Part shown: positions 8,913-18,020 of the stretch, piece by piece | Layout of the letters: each line of letters starts with the position of its first letter | Position numbering within the stretch: the first letter of the stretch is position 1 | Assembly: GCA_049426725.1 (NCBI GenBank) | Contig: JBMSYN010000001.1 | Coordinates: 124,001 to 188,000, forward strand | DNA length: 64,000 nt | Direction: 5' to 3' | From: UBA961 sp049426725 | GTDB lineage: Bacteria > Bacteroidota > Ignavibacteria > Kapaibacteriales > UBA961 | Notes under the pieces: generated by a model | Databases searched by the model: none | Told to the model about the DNA's origin: nothing | Seen by the model: only the letters and a program-made list of their open reading frames with translations | Position numbers and translations under genes: made by a program

Positions 8913-11360
8913 ATGCACCTATCCAATTTTACATATACTTTCATCTCTCTCTGCATCGGAAGCATAGTACTTTTGTTTCCTACTTTTCAAACACTCAATG
9001 GGAAAGAATACAATAAAGGCAATAGACCTACAATAGGACTTGTTTTGAGTGGCGGTGGTTTTAGGGGAATGGCACAGATTGGGGTATTGAAAGTTCTTGA
9101 AAGACATAATATCCCAATTGATTGTATCGTTGGTACAAGTATCGGCTCATATATTGGTGGGCTTTATGCCTCGGGCTATTCTGCTTCTGAAATAGAATCC
9201 ATCGTATTATCTGAAGATTGGAACAAGATTTTGTCTCCTGCATCAGAGAGTAATCGACATGATATGTTTCTTGATCAGAAAAATGCAGATGACAGGCATA
9301 TTTTTTCAATGAGACTCATTACATTTTCATTCGATGTGCCCCAAGCTGTTTCAAAAGGAACACCATTTCAATCGCATTTACAAAGATATTTATGGAATGC
9401 CCCTTATACATCATGGAAATCATTCAATGATTTAAAAATCCCGTTCCGTGCTATTTCAACAGATTTGATTTCGGGCAAATCCATAGTACATGCATCCGGA
9501 GATCTGCCAAGAATCATAAAAGCTAGTTCAACAATTCCACTTCGATATTCTCCTGTTCCCTATGATTCGCTCTTATTGGTTGATGGCGGTATTCTCGATA
9601 ATATCCCAGTTAAAGTGATAGAAAAAGAATTTCATCCGGATATAATCATTACGGTAAATTCAACATCAGATCTTCTTCCCAAAGATGAATTGAATACACC
9701 ATGGAACATAGCTGAACAAATAGTTGGCATATTGCTGAAAGATCAAGAACAAAAAAGTTTATCTCTTTCTCCAATTACCATCACGCCTGATTTGGGCCAA
9801 TCCAAGAATACGGATCCTTCCCATATACCATTCTCAATTGTAAAAGGTGAAATAGCTGCATTACAGATGATCCAACTCATCAAAGATACACTTTCATCTT
9901 TTCGATATAATGGTGAATCTAAGAATCAATCTGATTCATTCATTGGGTATTCACAGAAGTTTTCCGGAGACATCGACAGCATACCTTCAAATACTCTCAC
10001 AAAACTTGAACAAGTATTAAACATTAATAAGGGAATCTATTCAATTCAAGATAGTTTACTTTCAGTTATAAGATCAGATTCATTGTCATTCATACAATTC
10101 AAACCAATAATTGATAGCACAAATAAACGTATTGAATGGCAAGTACAAGCGCCCAAACATATTCGATTTTCCATACATTCAATTCAAGGTTCCGACCGTT
10201 TACTTTCAACTTTATTCACGAATAACAATCATATAAACACTCTTGCGCTCAATCACCAATGGGACAAACTTGTTTCCAGCAATGAATATGAGTCTATTGA
10301 TATTATGCCTCACATGATGATTGACACCCTCTACATTACTCTCTTTGTTCGTGAAAAATCACCTCAATATCTTGGAATAGGTGCCAGGGTTGACAATGAA
10401 CGCTATGGACAAATCCTCATTGATGGTTATGATAAAAATCTTTTTGGAACGGGTATTTCTTCAGGTTTAACAGTTTTTGGTGGAGCAAGAAATCGAACAG
10501 GACTATTATCAGTGGGATATAACAATGTATTCAAATCTCAATGGGGAGTCACATTCCATGGCTATTCCAGCTTTAAGCAAATGTTCATTTATGAAAAAGC
10601 ATTTATAAGAACTAAAGAGTCTTATGATATCACACGATTGGGTGAATTGAGAGAGGACAGATATGGAGCAATGGCCGACCTTACTCGTTCACTTGGAAAA
10701 ACAGGAATTTTGCAATCTCGTATTCGTTATGAGCAGCAAAGAATTTATAATATTCAAAATGATACCAATACTACATTTTCTCCCGTTTTTACCTGGAAAC
10801 TCTCTAGCAAACTAGATACGAGAGATGATGCCGATCTTCCCCGCTTTGGTTCGCTTCTTGACCTTTCACTTGAAACAAGTCTTTCTATGCTCAGAAATCA
10901 ACAAACATTTTCTCGCATTACGGCTGCATACACACAATCTGTCACAAGCAATCAGATCACCATTACCCCAAAATTCATGGCTGTGTTTTCAGACAATACG
11001 ACACCAAATCCTGAATTTATCTCCCTAGGAAGAGATGATATGTTTTTTGGAAAAAGAGAAGATGATCAACGTGGATCACAAGTACTTCTGGGGTCATGCG
11101 AATTGCGTTGGGCAGCTCCAATAAAACTACTCGTACCCATTCATGTTTCGGCTAGATATGACATTGGTTCAACATGGACATCTTTTGATGGAATTTCCAT
11201 CGGAAATCTGCAGCATGGCATTGGATTGACCCTCCATGCCAAAACTCCTATAGGCACTGCTAGAATCTCGGGTGGAAAAAGCTTCTATTTTGTTTCATCC
11301 CCTGATGGTGTAGTACAAGGGCCACTCTTGTTTTCCTTTTCAATTGGTTCGAGATTCTGA
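8913..11360 (+). CDS. Patatin-like phospholipase with POTRA and Omp85-type beta-barrel (PlpD-like, type Vd secretion)
   Basis: 815 residues. A signal/hydrophobic segment spans about 8-26. The patatin domain runs about 40-330, with oxyanion loop GGGFRG (47-52), nucleophile Ser76 in GTSIG and catalytic Asp224 in the DGG motif. A POTRA-like segment follows (about 410-480). The rest is a 16-strand-type barrel ending SFSIGSRF, with the C-terminal Phe used by the BAM machinery. This domain order is that of PlpD-type autotransporters, in which a lipid acyl hydrolase is carried to the surface by its own barrel. Homologues have phospholipase A1 activity. Whether the domain stays attached or faces the periplasm is unknown. 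Confidence 0.9.
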   Translation: MHLSNFTYTFISLCIGSIVLLFPTFQTLNGKEYNKGNRPTIGLVLSGGGFRGMAQIGVLKVLERHNIPIDCIVGTSIGSYIGGLYASGYSASEIESIVLSEDWNKILSPASESNRHDMFLDQKNADDRHIFSMRLITFSFDVPQAVSKGTPFQSHLQRYLWNAPYTSWKSFNDLKIPFRAISTDLISGKSIVHASGDLPRIIKASSTIPLRYSPVPYDSLLLVDGGILDNIPVKVIEKEFHPDIIITVNSTSDLLPKDELNTPWNIAEQIVGILLKDQEQKSLSLSPITITPDLGQSKNTDPSHIPFSIVKGEIAALQMIQLIKDTLSSFRYNGESKNQSDSFIGYSQKFSGDIDSIPSNTLTKLEQVLNINKGIYSIQDSLLSVIRSDSLSFIQFKPIIDSTNKRIEWQVQAPKHIRFSIHSIQGSDRLLSTLFTNNNHINTLALNHQWDKLVSSNEYESIDIMPHMMIDTLYITLFVREKSPQYLGIGARVDNERYGQILIDGYDKNLFGTGISSGLTVFGGARNRTGLLSVGYNNVFKSQWGVTFHGYSSFKQMFIYEKAFIRTKESYDITRLGELREDRYGAMADLTRSLGKTGILQSRIRYEQQRIYNIQNDTNTTFSPVFTWKLSSKLDTRDDADLPRFGSLLDLSLETSLSMLRNQQTFSRITAAYTQSVTSNQITITPKFMAVFSDNTTPNPEFISLGRDDMFFGKREDDQRGSQVLLGSCELRWAAPIKLLVPIHVSARYDIGSTWTSFDGISIGNLQHGIGLTLHAKTPIGTARISGGKSFYFVSSPDGVVQGPLLFSFSIGSRF

Positions 11361-11436
11361 TAAATCCTTTCTCATCCTGACAAATTTGCTTATATTTCTG
11401 TCATTATGCCTGATGTAACACCTTATACCGGAAATC

Positions 11437-12057
11437 ATGAAAAAGAATGTCTTATTGAGTGAAATACTCATCATTTTGGCTATATCATCTGTTTTAGCTT
11501 TTTGGTTCAATGGATTGAGCAATCCCAAAGGCATTGCATTAATAAGAGAGCAGCAAGTACTTGAAACTGCTTCGGACAATGAATTTGATCAATTGACTGA
11601 AACAACAAGTACACCAGCGACAATTGCCAATGTTGACACATTGCCTATAAAAAAGGATTCAACAAAAGTAATATCCACGCCTCCAAAAGATACGGCAAAG
11701 ACCACGCCAACAAATACTGAAGATAATGGTCCTGTAAAACCAAAGTCTGTTTCTTATGCGCAAGTAAAGAAACTATTGGCTGACCCATCAGTTATGGTAA
11801 TAGATGCTCGAAATGAGCATGAATTTGCAGAAGGTCGTCTCCCCAGAGCAAGAAATATATTTGCTATGGAGTTTGAGCAATATATTCCCGAACTGATTGG
11901 GATGAATAAAGACATAAAAATCATCGTTTATTGCGGTGGTGGGCAATGTGAGTTAAGTCATGAAGTCAGTAATAATTTGATTGGCTTAGGCTTTAAAAAA
12001 GTGTATATCTATCTTGGCGGCTGGGAAGACTGGAAGAAAAATGGCATGGGGAAATGA
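11437..12057 (+). CDS. Membrane-anchored rhodanese-like protein
   Basis: 206 residues. An N-terminal TM helix (about 8-25) is followed by a Thr/Ser/Pro-rich linker (about 45-105) and a C-terminal rhodanese domain, with VMVIDARNEHEFAEGRLP and the active-site loop YCGGGQCELS. The loop has two cysteines (C-GGG-Q-C) and lacks the arginine of the usual CxxxxR loop. Similar CGGxxC loops occur in redox-associated rhodaneses, so sulfur or persulfide handling in the periplasm is likely but not proven. Its stop overlaps the start of the sigma-54 activator gene by ATGA, so both are translated from one mRNA. Confidence 0.82.
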   Translation: MKKNVLLSEILIILAISSVLAFWFNGLSNPKGIALIREQQVLETASDNEFDQLTETTSTPATIANVDTLPIKKDSTKVISTPPKDTAKTTPTNTEDNGPVKPKSVSYAQVKKLLADPSVMVIDARNEHEFAEGRLPRARNIFAMEFEQYIPELIGMNKDIKIIVYCGGGQCELSHEVSNNLIGLGFKKVYIYLGGWEDWKKNGMGK

Positions 12058-13301
12058 TAATGGTTCATGATGTTCTTGACGATAAGACAATGGACTTTTT
12101 GCGTGATCGATTCGGCATAATCGGCGAATCAGAGAACATGCGTGAAATCATGTTGCAATTGCTCAAAGTTGCACCAACGCATCTCACAGTTTTGATCACA
12201 GGCGAAACCGGTACGGGAAAAGAAGTCTTTGCACATGCAATTCATGGTCTCAGTGAAAGATCTACCCAACCTTTTATCAGTGTCAATTGTGGAGCCATTC
12301 CTGAGACATTACTTGAATCTGAATTATTTGGTCATGAAAAAGGCGCTTTTACAGGAGCTGTGGAGCAAAGAAAAGGATTTTTCGAAGTAGCTCACAAAGG
12401 CACTATATTTCTTGATGAGATTGGCGAGATGCCAATAGCTACACAAGTGAAGTTATTACGCATACTTGAGTCAGGAGAATTCTCGAGAATTGGTTCTTCG
12501 GAAATTCGCAAAGTGAATGTTCGCGTGATCACGGCTACCAATAGAGATATGGAATACGAAGTCCGGAATGGTCGTTTCAGACAAGATCTCTATTTCAGAC
12601 TGAATTCATTTCAATTAAGGCTTCCCCCTCTTCGAAAGCATATCGATGATGTTCCTTTACTTGCAGAATATTATGCCTCTAGAATTGCAAAGAAAAACAG
12701 ATTTTCTTATAAAGGATTCACTGAAGAAGCCCTTGAGTACCTTTCTTCTTTGTCATGGCCTGGTAATATTCGAGAATTGAGAAATGTGATTGAAACCGTC
12801 ACAACATTAGAACATGGAAAACAAATCACTGAAACAATGCTTTCTCAGCAAGTTCGAGACCATGGTGGGAATCAAGCGACTATTCCTACAGATCAGGCGA
12901 TAGTGATTTCATCACAAGGATATCAAAGAACATCCCAATTACCTCAAGAATCAGACATAGTCTTTCGCACATTGCTTGAGATGAAGAATGAATTGATTGA
13001 AATCAAAAGAGCAATGGCAGCTATTTTTGAAAAAACCGCACAACTTGAAATGCAGGCACAAAGAGCTGCAGAGCAATCTATCACTGAGTTCCCGGTAATC
13101 ACAAATCATGCCCTACCATTTCCGGATGAATATTCATCTGATGCTCAGTTTAATTTAGAAGAAATGGAAAAACAACTTATACAAACAGCTTTGAACAAAT
13201 ATGCAGGAAATCGTAGAATGGCTGCCAAAATACTTGGGATAAGTGAAAGAACACTATATAGAAAAATCACAGACTATCAAATCACAGATTCCAATGCATG
13301 A
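12054..13301 (+). CDS. Sigma-54-dependent transcriptional activator (NtrC-type AAA+, no receiver domain)
   Basis: 415 residues. The AAA+ domain starts almost at the N-terminus (Walker A GETGTGKE 50-57, sigma-54 contact loop GAFTGA 97-102, Walker B TIFLDEIGE, R-finger region FRQDLYFRLNSF). A coiled linker follows (about 305-345), then a Fis-type HTH at the C-terminus (GNRRMAAKILGISERTLYRK). No receiver, GAF or PAS domain precedes the ATPase, so it is controlled by something other than its own phosphorylation, perhaps a partner protein or its expression level, as with PspF-like activators. It is coupled to the rhodanese gene. No GG-N10-GC sigma-54 promoter was found in the following intergenic stretch. 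Confidence 0.93.
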   Translation: MIMVHDVLDDKTMDFLRDRFGIIGESENMREIMLQLLKVAPTHLTVLITGETGTGKEVFAHAIHGLSERSTQPFISVNCGAIPETLLESELFGHEKGAFTGAVEQRKGFFEVAHKGTIFLDEIGEMPIATQVKLLRILESGEFSRIGSSEIRKVNVRVITATNRDMEYEVRNGRFRQDLYFRLNSFQLRLPPLRKHIDDVPLLAEYYASRIAKKNRFSYKGFTEEALEYLSSLSWPGNIRELRNVIETVTTLEHGKQITETMLSQQVRDHGGNQATIPTDQAIVISSQGYQRTSQLPQESDIVFRTLLEMKNELIEIKRAMAAIFEKTAQLEMQAQRAAEQSITEFPVITNHALPFPDEYSSDAQFNLEEMEKQLIQTALNKYAGNRRMAAKILGISERTLYRKITDYQITDSNA

Positions 13302-13507
13302 ACAACCTTTTGTTTCATTAGCAATATATATTACTTCATACTTTTTACGTTATTCATATGACAAATCAAAGTCGGGTTGAGTACATTTCGATTAGGATTA
13401 TCATTTTAAGTAATCAAACGAGTAAGAAAAGCTTTTGACAGACTGAAGATATATGGATGTGTTTTGTATCTAATATATTTTTTAAACAATCAAACAAAGT
13501 TATAGAT

Positions 13508-13520
13508 ATGCTTAAAGCAT
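13508..13520. promoter_or_regulatory. Candidate operator ATGCTT-A-AAGCAT
   Basis: A perfect 6-1-6 palindrome ends five bases before the -35 box of the porin promoter. This is a usual place for an activator or repressor to bind, and no gene explains it. Confidence 0.4.
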
Positions 13521-13525
13521 GTTTA

Positions 13526-13554
13526 TTGACCTGATAATATCACAATCATATTTA
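13526..13554 (+). promoter_or_regulatory. Candidate promoter of the porin gene
   Basis: TTGACC (13526-13531), 17-base spacer, TATTTA (13549-13554). The predicted start near 13561 gives a leader of about 26 bases to the ATG at 13587. Spacing is ideal for a housekeeping sigma-70 form, unlike the TAnnTTTG promoters elsewhere in the window. Confidence 0.4.
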
Positions 13555-13586
13555 GATAATTTTTTAAACTTTTATTGTAAAGCATA

Positions 13587-14804
13587 ATGATATTTATAGT
13601 ATTAGTTCTAAGTGTATTATTTTGTTCTTTCCATGTTTCCGCACAAAATGATAGCTCGATGGTTAAATCAACTTCAACTGTAGTTTCAAAAAAAGCATGG
13701 TATGATAATCTTTCAATTAGAGGTTATATGCAGATAAGATATAATAGACTATTTGAAAGTAATGAAAATCTTGGCTGCGAACAATGTGACAAGTCTTGGG
13801 GAAAAGATGGTGGTTTTTTTATCAGGCGTATGCGTGTGATTATTTTTGGACAAATTAGTAATAATGTATACTTATATGTTCAGCCTGATTTTGCAAGCAG
13901 TCCTTCTTCAGATAAACTTCACTTTACTCAATTAAGGGATGCATATTTTGATATTGGATTAGACGATGATAATGAGTACAGATTTAGAATTGGGCAGAGT
14001 AAAGTTCCTTATGGTTTTGAAAATATGCAATCAAGTCAGAATAGATTACCTCTTGATAGAAATGATGCATTAAATAGCGCGGTTTCTAATGAACGGGATT
14101 TAGGTGTTTTCTTTTATTGGGCACCTATAAATAAACGTAAGTTATTATCAAGCTTAGTAAATGATGGGCTAAAAGGAAGTGGTGATTATGGATTATTTGC
14201 AATTGGAGCTTATAATGGGCAAACTGCAAACAATCCTGAGCTGAATAATGAACCTCATATTGTTAGTCGCTTTACTTACCCTTTTGAAATTGATAATCAG
14301 ATTATAGAACTAGGGGTCCAAGGCTACACTGGCAAATGGGTTATGCCAAAGACAAATCTAAGCTCTGGTGTTAAAACAAATGCAGATTTGAACTATACTG
14401 ATCAAAGACTAGCAGGTACATTCGTATTATATCCAAAGCCATTTGGGATTTTAGCTGAATACACAGAAGGAAGTGGTCCACAGTTTAACAAAGTAACAGA
14501 TTCAATAGAAGTTATGCCATTAAAAGGCGGATTTGTAACGTTGAATTATTTTACCAAAATAAACAATACAACTCTTATCCCCTATGTTAGATATCAATAT
14601 TATATTGGAGGGAAAAAACATGAAAGAGACGCCAGGAGTTATGAAGTTAGAGAACTTGAAATCGGTGCTGAATGGCAGATAAATAAAAACTTTGAATTAG
14701 TTGCTAATTACACATTCTCAAAAAGAAGATATGAAGACTTTTTGAAGCAAGATAATTTACAAGATGGCAATCTTTTAAGAGTACAAGCCCAAGTAAATTT
14801 TTAG
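13587..14804 (+). CDS. Outer-membrane porin of the phosphate-selective O/P (OprP) family
   Basis: 405 residues. A signal peptide (MIFIVLVLSVLFCSFHVSAQ) is followed by barrel strands typical of Porin_O_P: IRGYMQIRYNRLF at the start, RRMRVIIFGQISNNVYLYVQP, then FRIGQSKVPYGFENMQSSQN (the conserved G-Q-x-K-x-P-(Y/F)-G-x-E motif), and a barrel end ...LLRVQAQVNF with terminal Phe. The family forms anion-selective channels, often for phosphate or polyphosphate, but specificity is not shown here. The gene has its own promoter and terminator and visibly higher A+T content and different codon choice than its neighbours, which hints at separate ancestry or strong expression. Confidence 0.88.
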   Translation: MIFIVLVLSVLFCSFHVSAQNDSSMVKSTSTVVSKKAWYDNLSIRGYMQIRYNRLFESNENLGCEQCDKSWGKDGGFFIRRMRVIIFGQISNNVYLYVQPDFASSPSSDKLHFTQLRDAYFDIGLDDDNEYRFRIGQSKVPYGFENMQSSQNRLPLDRNDALNSAVSNERDLGVFFYWAPINKRKLLSSLVNDGLKGSGDYGLFAIGAYNGQTANNPELNNEPHIVSRFTYPFEIDNQIIELGVQGYTGKWVMPKTNLSSGVKTNADLNYTDQRLAGTFVLYPKPFGILAEYTEGSGPQFNKVTDSIEVMPLKGGFVTLNYFTKINNTTLIPYVRYQYYIGGKKHERDARSYEVRELEIGAEWQINKNFELVANYTFSKRRYEDFLKQDNLQDGNLLRVQAQVNF

Positions 14805-15108
14805 AGATTTAATATTTCTAGTCCTAAACTATGATTATTGTTACAGTACTTTAACTACAACTATATAATAATAATGATTTATCAATCTTAATAACAATAT
14901 TTTATGATAATTAGATTAATCCAAGAACAGATATGATGTTCTAGGTTTTTTTTAATTACTTCAATAATCATTCTTCTAAATCTATTAAGATCTAAGTTGT
15001 TATTCAGAACATTGTTTCAGATCAACATATGATATATTTTCTGTTCTCGTATGAGTGCAGTCATATTTTACATTTTGATTCAACCATTCATCTCTAGTTG
15101 GAAATATT
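14805..15108. other. A+T-rich intergenic region after the porin gene
   Basis: 304 bases with no gene; the 60 bases from 14821 contain only 13 G or C. It holds the porin terminator (14921-14953). Beyond that I see no convincing promoter motif for the MoxR gene, only a weak GGAAAT before its ATG. Confidence 0.6.
14921..14953 (+). terminator. Rho-independent terminator of the porin gene
   Basis: Stem CCAAGAACA/TGTTCTAGG (one A-A mismatch) with loop GATATGA is followed by a run of eight T. It lies about 115 bases after the porin stop. Confidence 0.75.
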
Positions 15109-16404
15109 ATGAGTTCAGCATTCTCTTTGGAAGAAATTGCTCTTAAAATTCAACATGCAAAAGAATTTGTAGCAAGAAGGGTAATCAATCGTGAAGAAGT
15201 AATTGAACAAGCATTCTGCGCATTCTTAACAGGTGAACATTTATTGCTGCAGAGTCGTACCGGGGCTGGTAAATCACTACTCGCAGAACAATTGTTTGCT
15301 TGTTTTGAACAAGCCGCCATCTTTAGAGTACAAGCGAGCAAAGAGCAACAACCTGATACATACTTTGGCGGTTTGAATATAGAATCTCTAAAAGAAGGTA
15401 TAATCCAACATAATACTCGTGGCTCTTTGGTTGAATCTCATTTCGGTTTTATTGATGAGATTTTCGATGCCAATGATTTCACATTGAGAGCACTACTATC
15501 TTTGCTCAATGAAAGAAAAATGATTCGTGGCACACAACAAGTGTCTTCCCCATTACACACTGTTATTGCGGCTACAAATTATCTCCGCATCAGTGAAGTC
15601 ACCGAAGCAATTCTTGATAGATTTCTTTTTAAATCAGTAGTATTACCTGACAAAGATCCACTCATTCAATTTAAAATTGGTGTTCAGTATTCTCAGCACT
15701 CAAATAGAATTTCCAAACCACCGGCAACTATACACTATGAAGAGTTATTAAGACTTAAAAAACTCATTACAGCCGAAGACAGATCCCATGAATTTAAAAT
15801 CTCTGCTGAAATGCTGTATTTCACCAATTTGGTTGTCCGCCACTATGAATACTCCCGTAATCGCACATTGCGTGAAGCTCACAAGGGGCATACAACATCC
15901 GAGTACAATGATTTCTATATTTCACCAAGAACTCAAGCAAAATCTCTTGATTTACTTCGCGCATTGACATTTCTGGATGGAAGAACATTGGCTGAAGCTG
16001 ATGATATAAGAAAATTGTCATTGATTTATTGTACAGGCGGTTTACCGGAAGAAAAACACTTGTTTGAAAAAAGTTTTACAACAATCTATAATTCACTCAC
16101 TTCTTCCAATGGTTTCGAACAGATTCGTTCTCTCATTGCTTATGAAGAAGTACTTGAACAAATTGAAGAAGATTCTTCATTTTTAAAGCAACCTCTTGAA
16201 CATGCACTCTCTAACACACCGCTAAGAAGAACTTTATTGGAATGGATTCAGGATACACTCAACATCGACCATACTGTGATGCACAACAAAAAAGTATTGG
16301 AGTCCTTTTTGAAAAACATGATTCCATCATGCGATGAGGTTCGTGAATTACGTCAAGCATTGGAAAAAGAAACTATTCGAATCTTCCAACACATAGACAA
16401 TTGA
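15109..16404 (+). CDS. MoxR-family AAA+ ATPase (RavA-like)
   Basis: 431 residues. AAA+ core of the MoxR/RavA clade: Walker A SRTGAGKS near residue 50, the sequence FGGLNIESLKEG, Walker B GFIDEIFDAND, sensor 1 AATNYLR and arginine-finger region AILDRFLF. The C-terminal lid plus an extra helical part (about 330-431) resembles RavA. MoxR ATPases act as chaperones or remodelers together with a VWA-domain partner. The VWA gene begins four bases after this stop, which supports a RavA-ViaA-type pair. In enterobacteria that pair is tied to respiratory-complex maturation and aminoglycoside sensitivity; its role here is unknown. Confidence 0.9.
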   Translation: MSSAFSLEEIALKIQHAKEFVARRVINREEVIEQAFCAFLTGEHLLLQSRTGAGKSLLAEQLFACFEQAAIFRVQASKEQQPDTYFGGLNIESLKEGIIQHNTRGSLVESHFGFIDEIFDANDFTLRALLSLLNERKMIRGTQQVSSPLHTVIAATNYLRISEVTEAILDRFLFKSVVLPDKDPLIQFKIGVQYSQHSNRISKPPATIHYEELLRLKKLITAEDRSHEFKISAEMLYFTNLVVRHYEYSRNRTLREAHKGHTTSEYNDFYISPRTQAKSLDLLRALTFLDGRTLAEADDIRKLSLIYCTGGLPEEKHLFEKSFTTIYNSLTSSNGFEQIRSLIAYEEVLEQIEEDSSFLKQPLEHALSNTPLRRTLLEWIQDTLNIDHTVMHNKKVLESFLKNMIPSCDEVRELRQALEKETIRIFQHIDN

Positions 16405-16408
16405 TTTC

Positions 16409-17977
16409 ATGGATCTATCACAAAGAACCATATTGCGGAATTCACCTTTCTTTACTCGCATGGTGGAATATGGTTTTTTGGATAATGCCATTCATTCACT
16501 TCCTGATGACTTTACACTTGTATATGAAATAGCAAGAGTTCTGGAAGACATTGGTAATCCCTTAACTACTGTTCTTAGCCCTGTCCTATGGCTTACAGAA
16601 CCAAATTCTGAATCAAAATCTTCACCTAAAGACATTATACCCCATTTACCTGCGGCAGAGGAATATGAGGCTCATCTAATAACAAGCTACAGGGACATAA
16701 ATAAAATTTATCCGCATCAGTTTTTGCTACCAGATGCAGTTTTCATGCAAAGATTAGTTGAGAGGTCTTTGTGGATGCCAGCACCAAAAGCAGCAAGAAT
16801 TAAACGTTATCAAACTGACAGTACTGAATATGCACCAGATTCACGAAAACAAAAAGTCTATGTACTGTTTGATACTTCACAATCTATGCAGGAATCATAT
16901 CGCATTCATCTTGCAAAAGCAATAGCATTTTTCTTCTTAAAGAATAATCAAACAGAAATGGGGACTGTCTTCTTTAGGACATTCGATGCTGAAATAGGAA
17001 GATTGCATATTGTCCATAATAAAACTGAATTTGAATCTCTTATTACTGAAATCATGTGCATGCCTGCCGAAGGAAGAGGCACTATATTGGAAAAAGCTCT
17101 CTTGACAGCCATTCAGGATATTCGGGTCGATAGTTATATGGCCGAAGCAGAGATATTGGTGATAACTGATGGTGCTGCACATATCGATACAACCAAAGTA
17201 CGTCAAGCACTTGGTGAACATATTCGCATCCATTGCGTAAAAATAGGAGATGCGAATATCAAGCCTGACCCTAAAGTCATAATGAATACAATTCATTCAA
17301 GCGAATCAGAGGATGCCAAAGTTATAAGGGAGTTACAGCATAAGATAAAAGATCTTGAAGCTAGCGTTAGAGCAACACAAATAGAAAGCAGAAAAAGTTC
17401 AATCAATAGTGAGATTTCATATTTGCATAAGCAATTGAATGAACGCCTACAACGATATGCACAAAGAGCTATGAGTAATTATGGGAATGAAATCATTGAA
17501 CTCTCAACAATCTTTGTAAATGTGTCAGATATCGACCCCAAAATACTTTTTGCGCTCCCACCGGACAGGATTAAAGAATTCATTGATTTATCTCGTGAAA
17601 TGCTTTCTCTGATCAAGGAAGATCCATCAGCGGAAGATGCAAAGCTTGCCGCTGTACTTTATGACCATTTAGAAACTATCTTAAAATTCAATGATGTGGA
17701 GATTGAAGAATTAACTTTGAACAAGGAAGAATTAGGAAGAATACTCACACATGTAGTTCAACAACAAGCTTCGAAAGAAATGCAATTGCAATTGTCAGAT
17801 ACCGATCAATTACAATTATCTCGTATTTTACGGTCAGGTTTAAAAAAAGCAGCAAGAATACCACTTGCCAAACTCTTAATTATTTTTTACAGAATCATTA
17901 AGAATCGCTTATTGTTCCTTTTAAAGGCAAGAAAAGTTGCGCGATTAAAAAAACTGAGAAGAAAAGGAAATACATAA
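16409..17977 (+). CDS. VWA-domain protein, partner of the MoxR ATPase (ViaA-like)
   Basis: 522 residues. The N-terminal 140 residues are not recognised. The VWA domain (about 145-290) has the metal-ion-dependent adhesion site DTSQS (DxSxS), a conserved Thr in GRGTILEKAL and Asp in VITDGAA. A long charged coiled coil follows (about 295-360), then a basic tail with a hydrophobic stretch LLIIFYRIIKNRLLFLL near the C-terminus, which may bind the membrane. It is tightly linked to the MoxR gene and followed by uspA. No signal peptide is present, so the pair works in the cytosol or at the inner face of the membrane. Confidence 0.85.
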   Translation: MDLSQRTILRNSPFFTRMVEYGFLDNAIHSLPDDFTLVYEIARVLEDIGNPLTTVLSPVLWLTEPNSESKSSPKDIIPHLPAAEEYEAHLITSYRDINKIYPHQFLLPDAVFMQRLVERSLWMPAPKAARIKRYQTDSTEYAPDSRKQKVYVLFDTSQSMQESYRIHLAKAIAFFFLKNNQTEMGTVFFRTFDAEIGRLHIVHNKTEFESLITEIMCMPAEGRGTILEKALLTAIQDIRVDSYMAEAEILVITDGAAHIDTTKVRQALGEHIRIHCVKIGDANIKPDPKVIMNTIHSSESEDAKVIRELQHKIKDLEASVRATQIESRKSSINSEISYLHKQLNERLQRYAQRAMSNYGNEIIELSTIFVNVSDIDPKILFALPPDRIKEFIDLSREMLSLIKEDPSAEDAKLAAVLYDHLETILKFNDVEIEELTLNKEELGRILTHVVQQQASKEMQLQLSDTDQLQLSRILRSGLKKAARIPLAKLLIIFYRIIKNRLLFLLKARKVARLKKLRRKGNT

Positions 17978-18020
17978 CTTATTTAGTCTCTCATTCAATT
18001 ATTTCATCAAGGATATAACA

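Larger units (their letters stand above)
13302..13586. other. A+T-rich intergenic region with porin promoter and palindrome
   Basis: 285 bases without a gene. It holds a perfect palindrome at 13508-13520, a sigma-70-like promoter at 13526-13554, a second isolated TTGACA (13435-13440) without a convincing -10, and two copies of a TTTTTTAAAC string (near 13480 and 13560) that may be chance in such A+T-rich DNA. Confidence 0.6.

Noticed and set aside
13435..13440. TTGACA as a second porin promoter
   Set aside because: The hexamer 17 bases downstream is TGTGTT, a poor -10.
13302..13586. Sigma-54 promoter before the porin, expected from the adjacent sigma-54 activator
   Set aside because: No GG-N10-GC pair was found; the nearest strings lack the GC.
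16937..17296. 119-residue minus-strand frame inside the VWA gene
   Set aside because: Antisense shadow of a well-supported gene; no motifs and no start signal.
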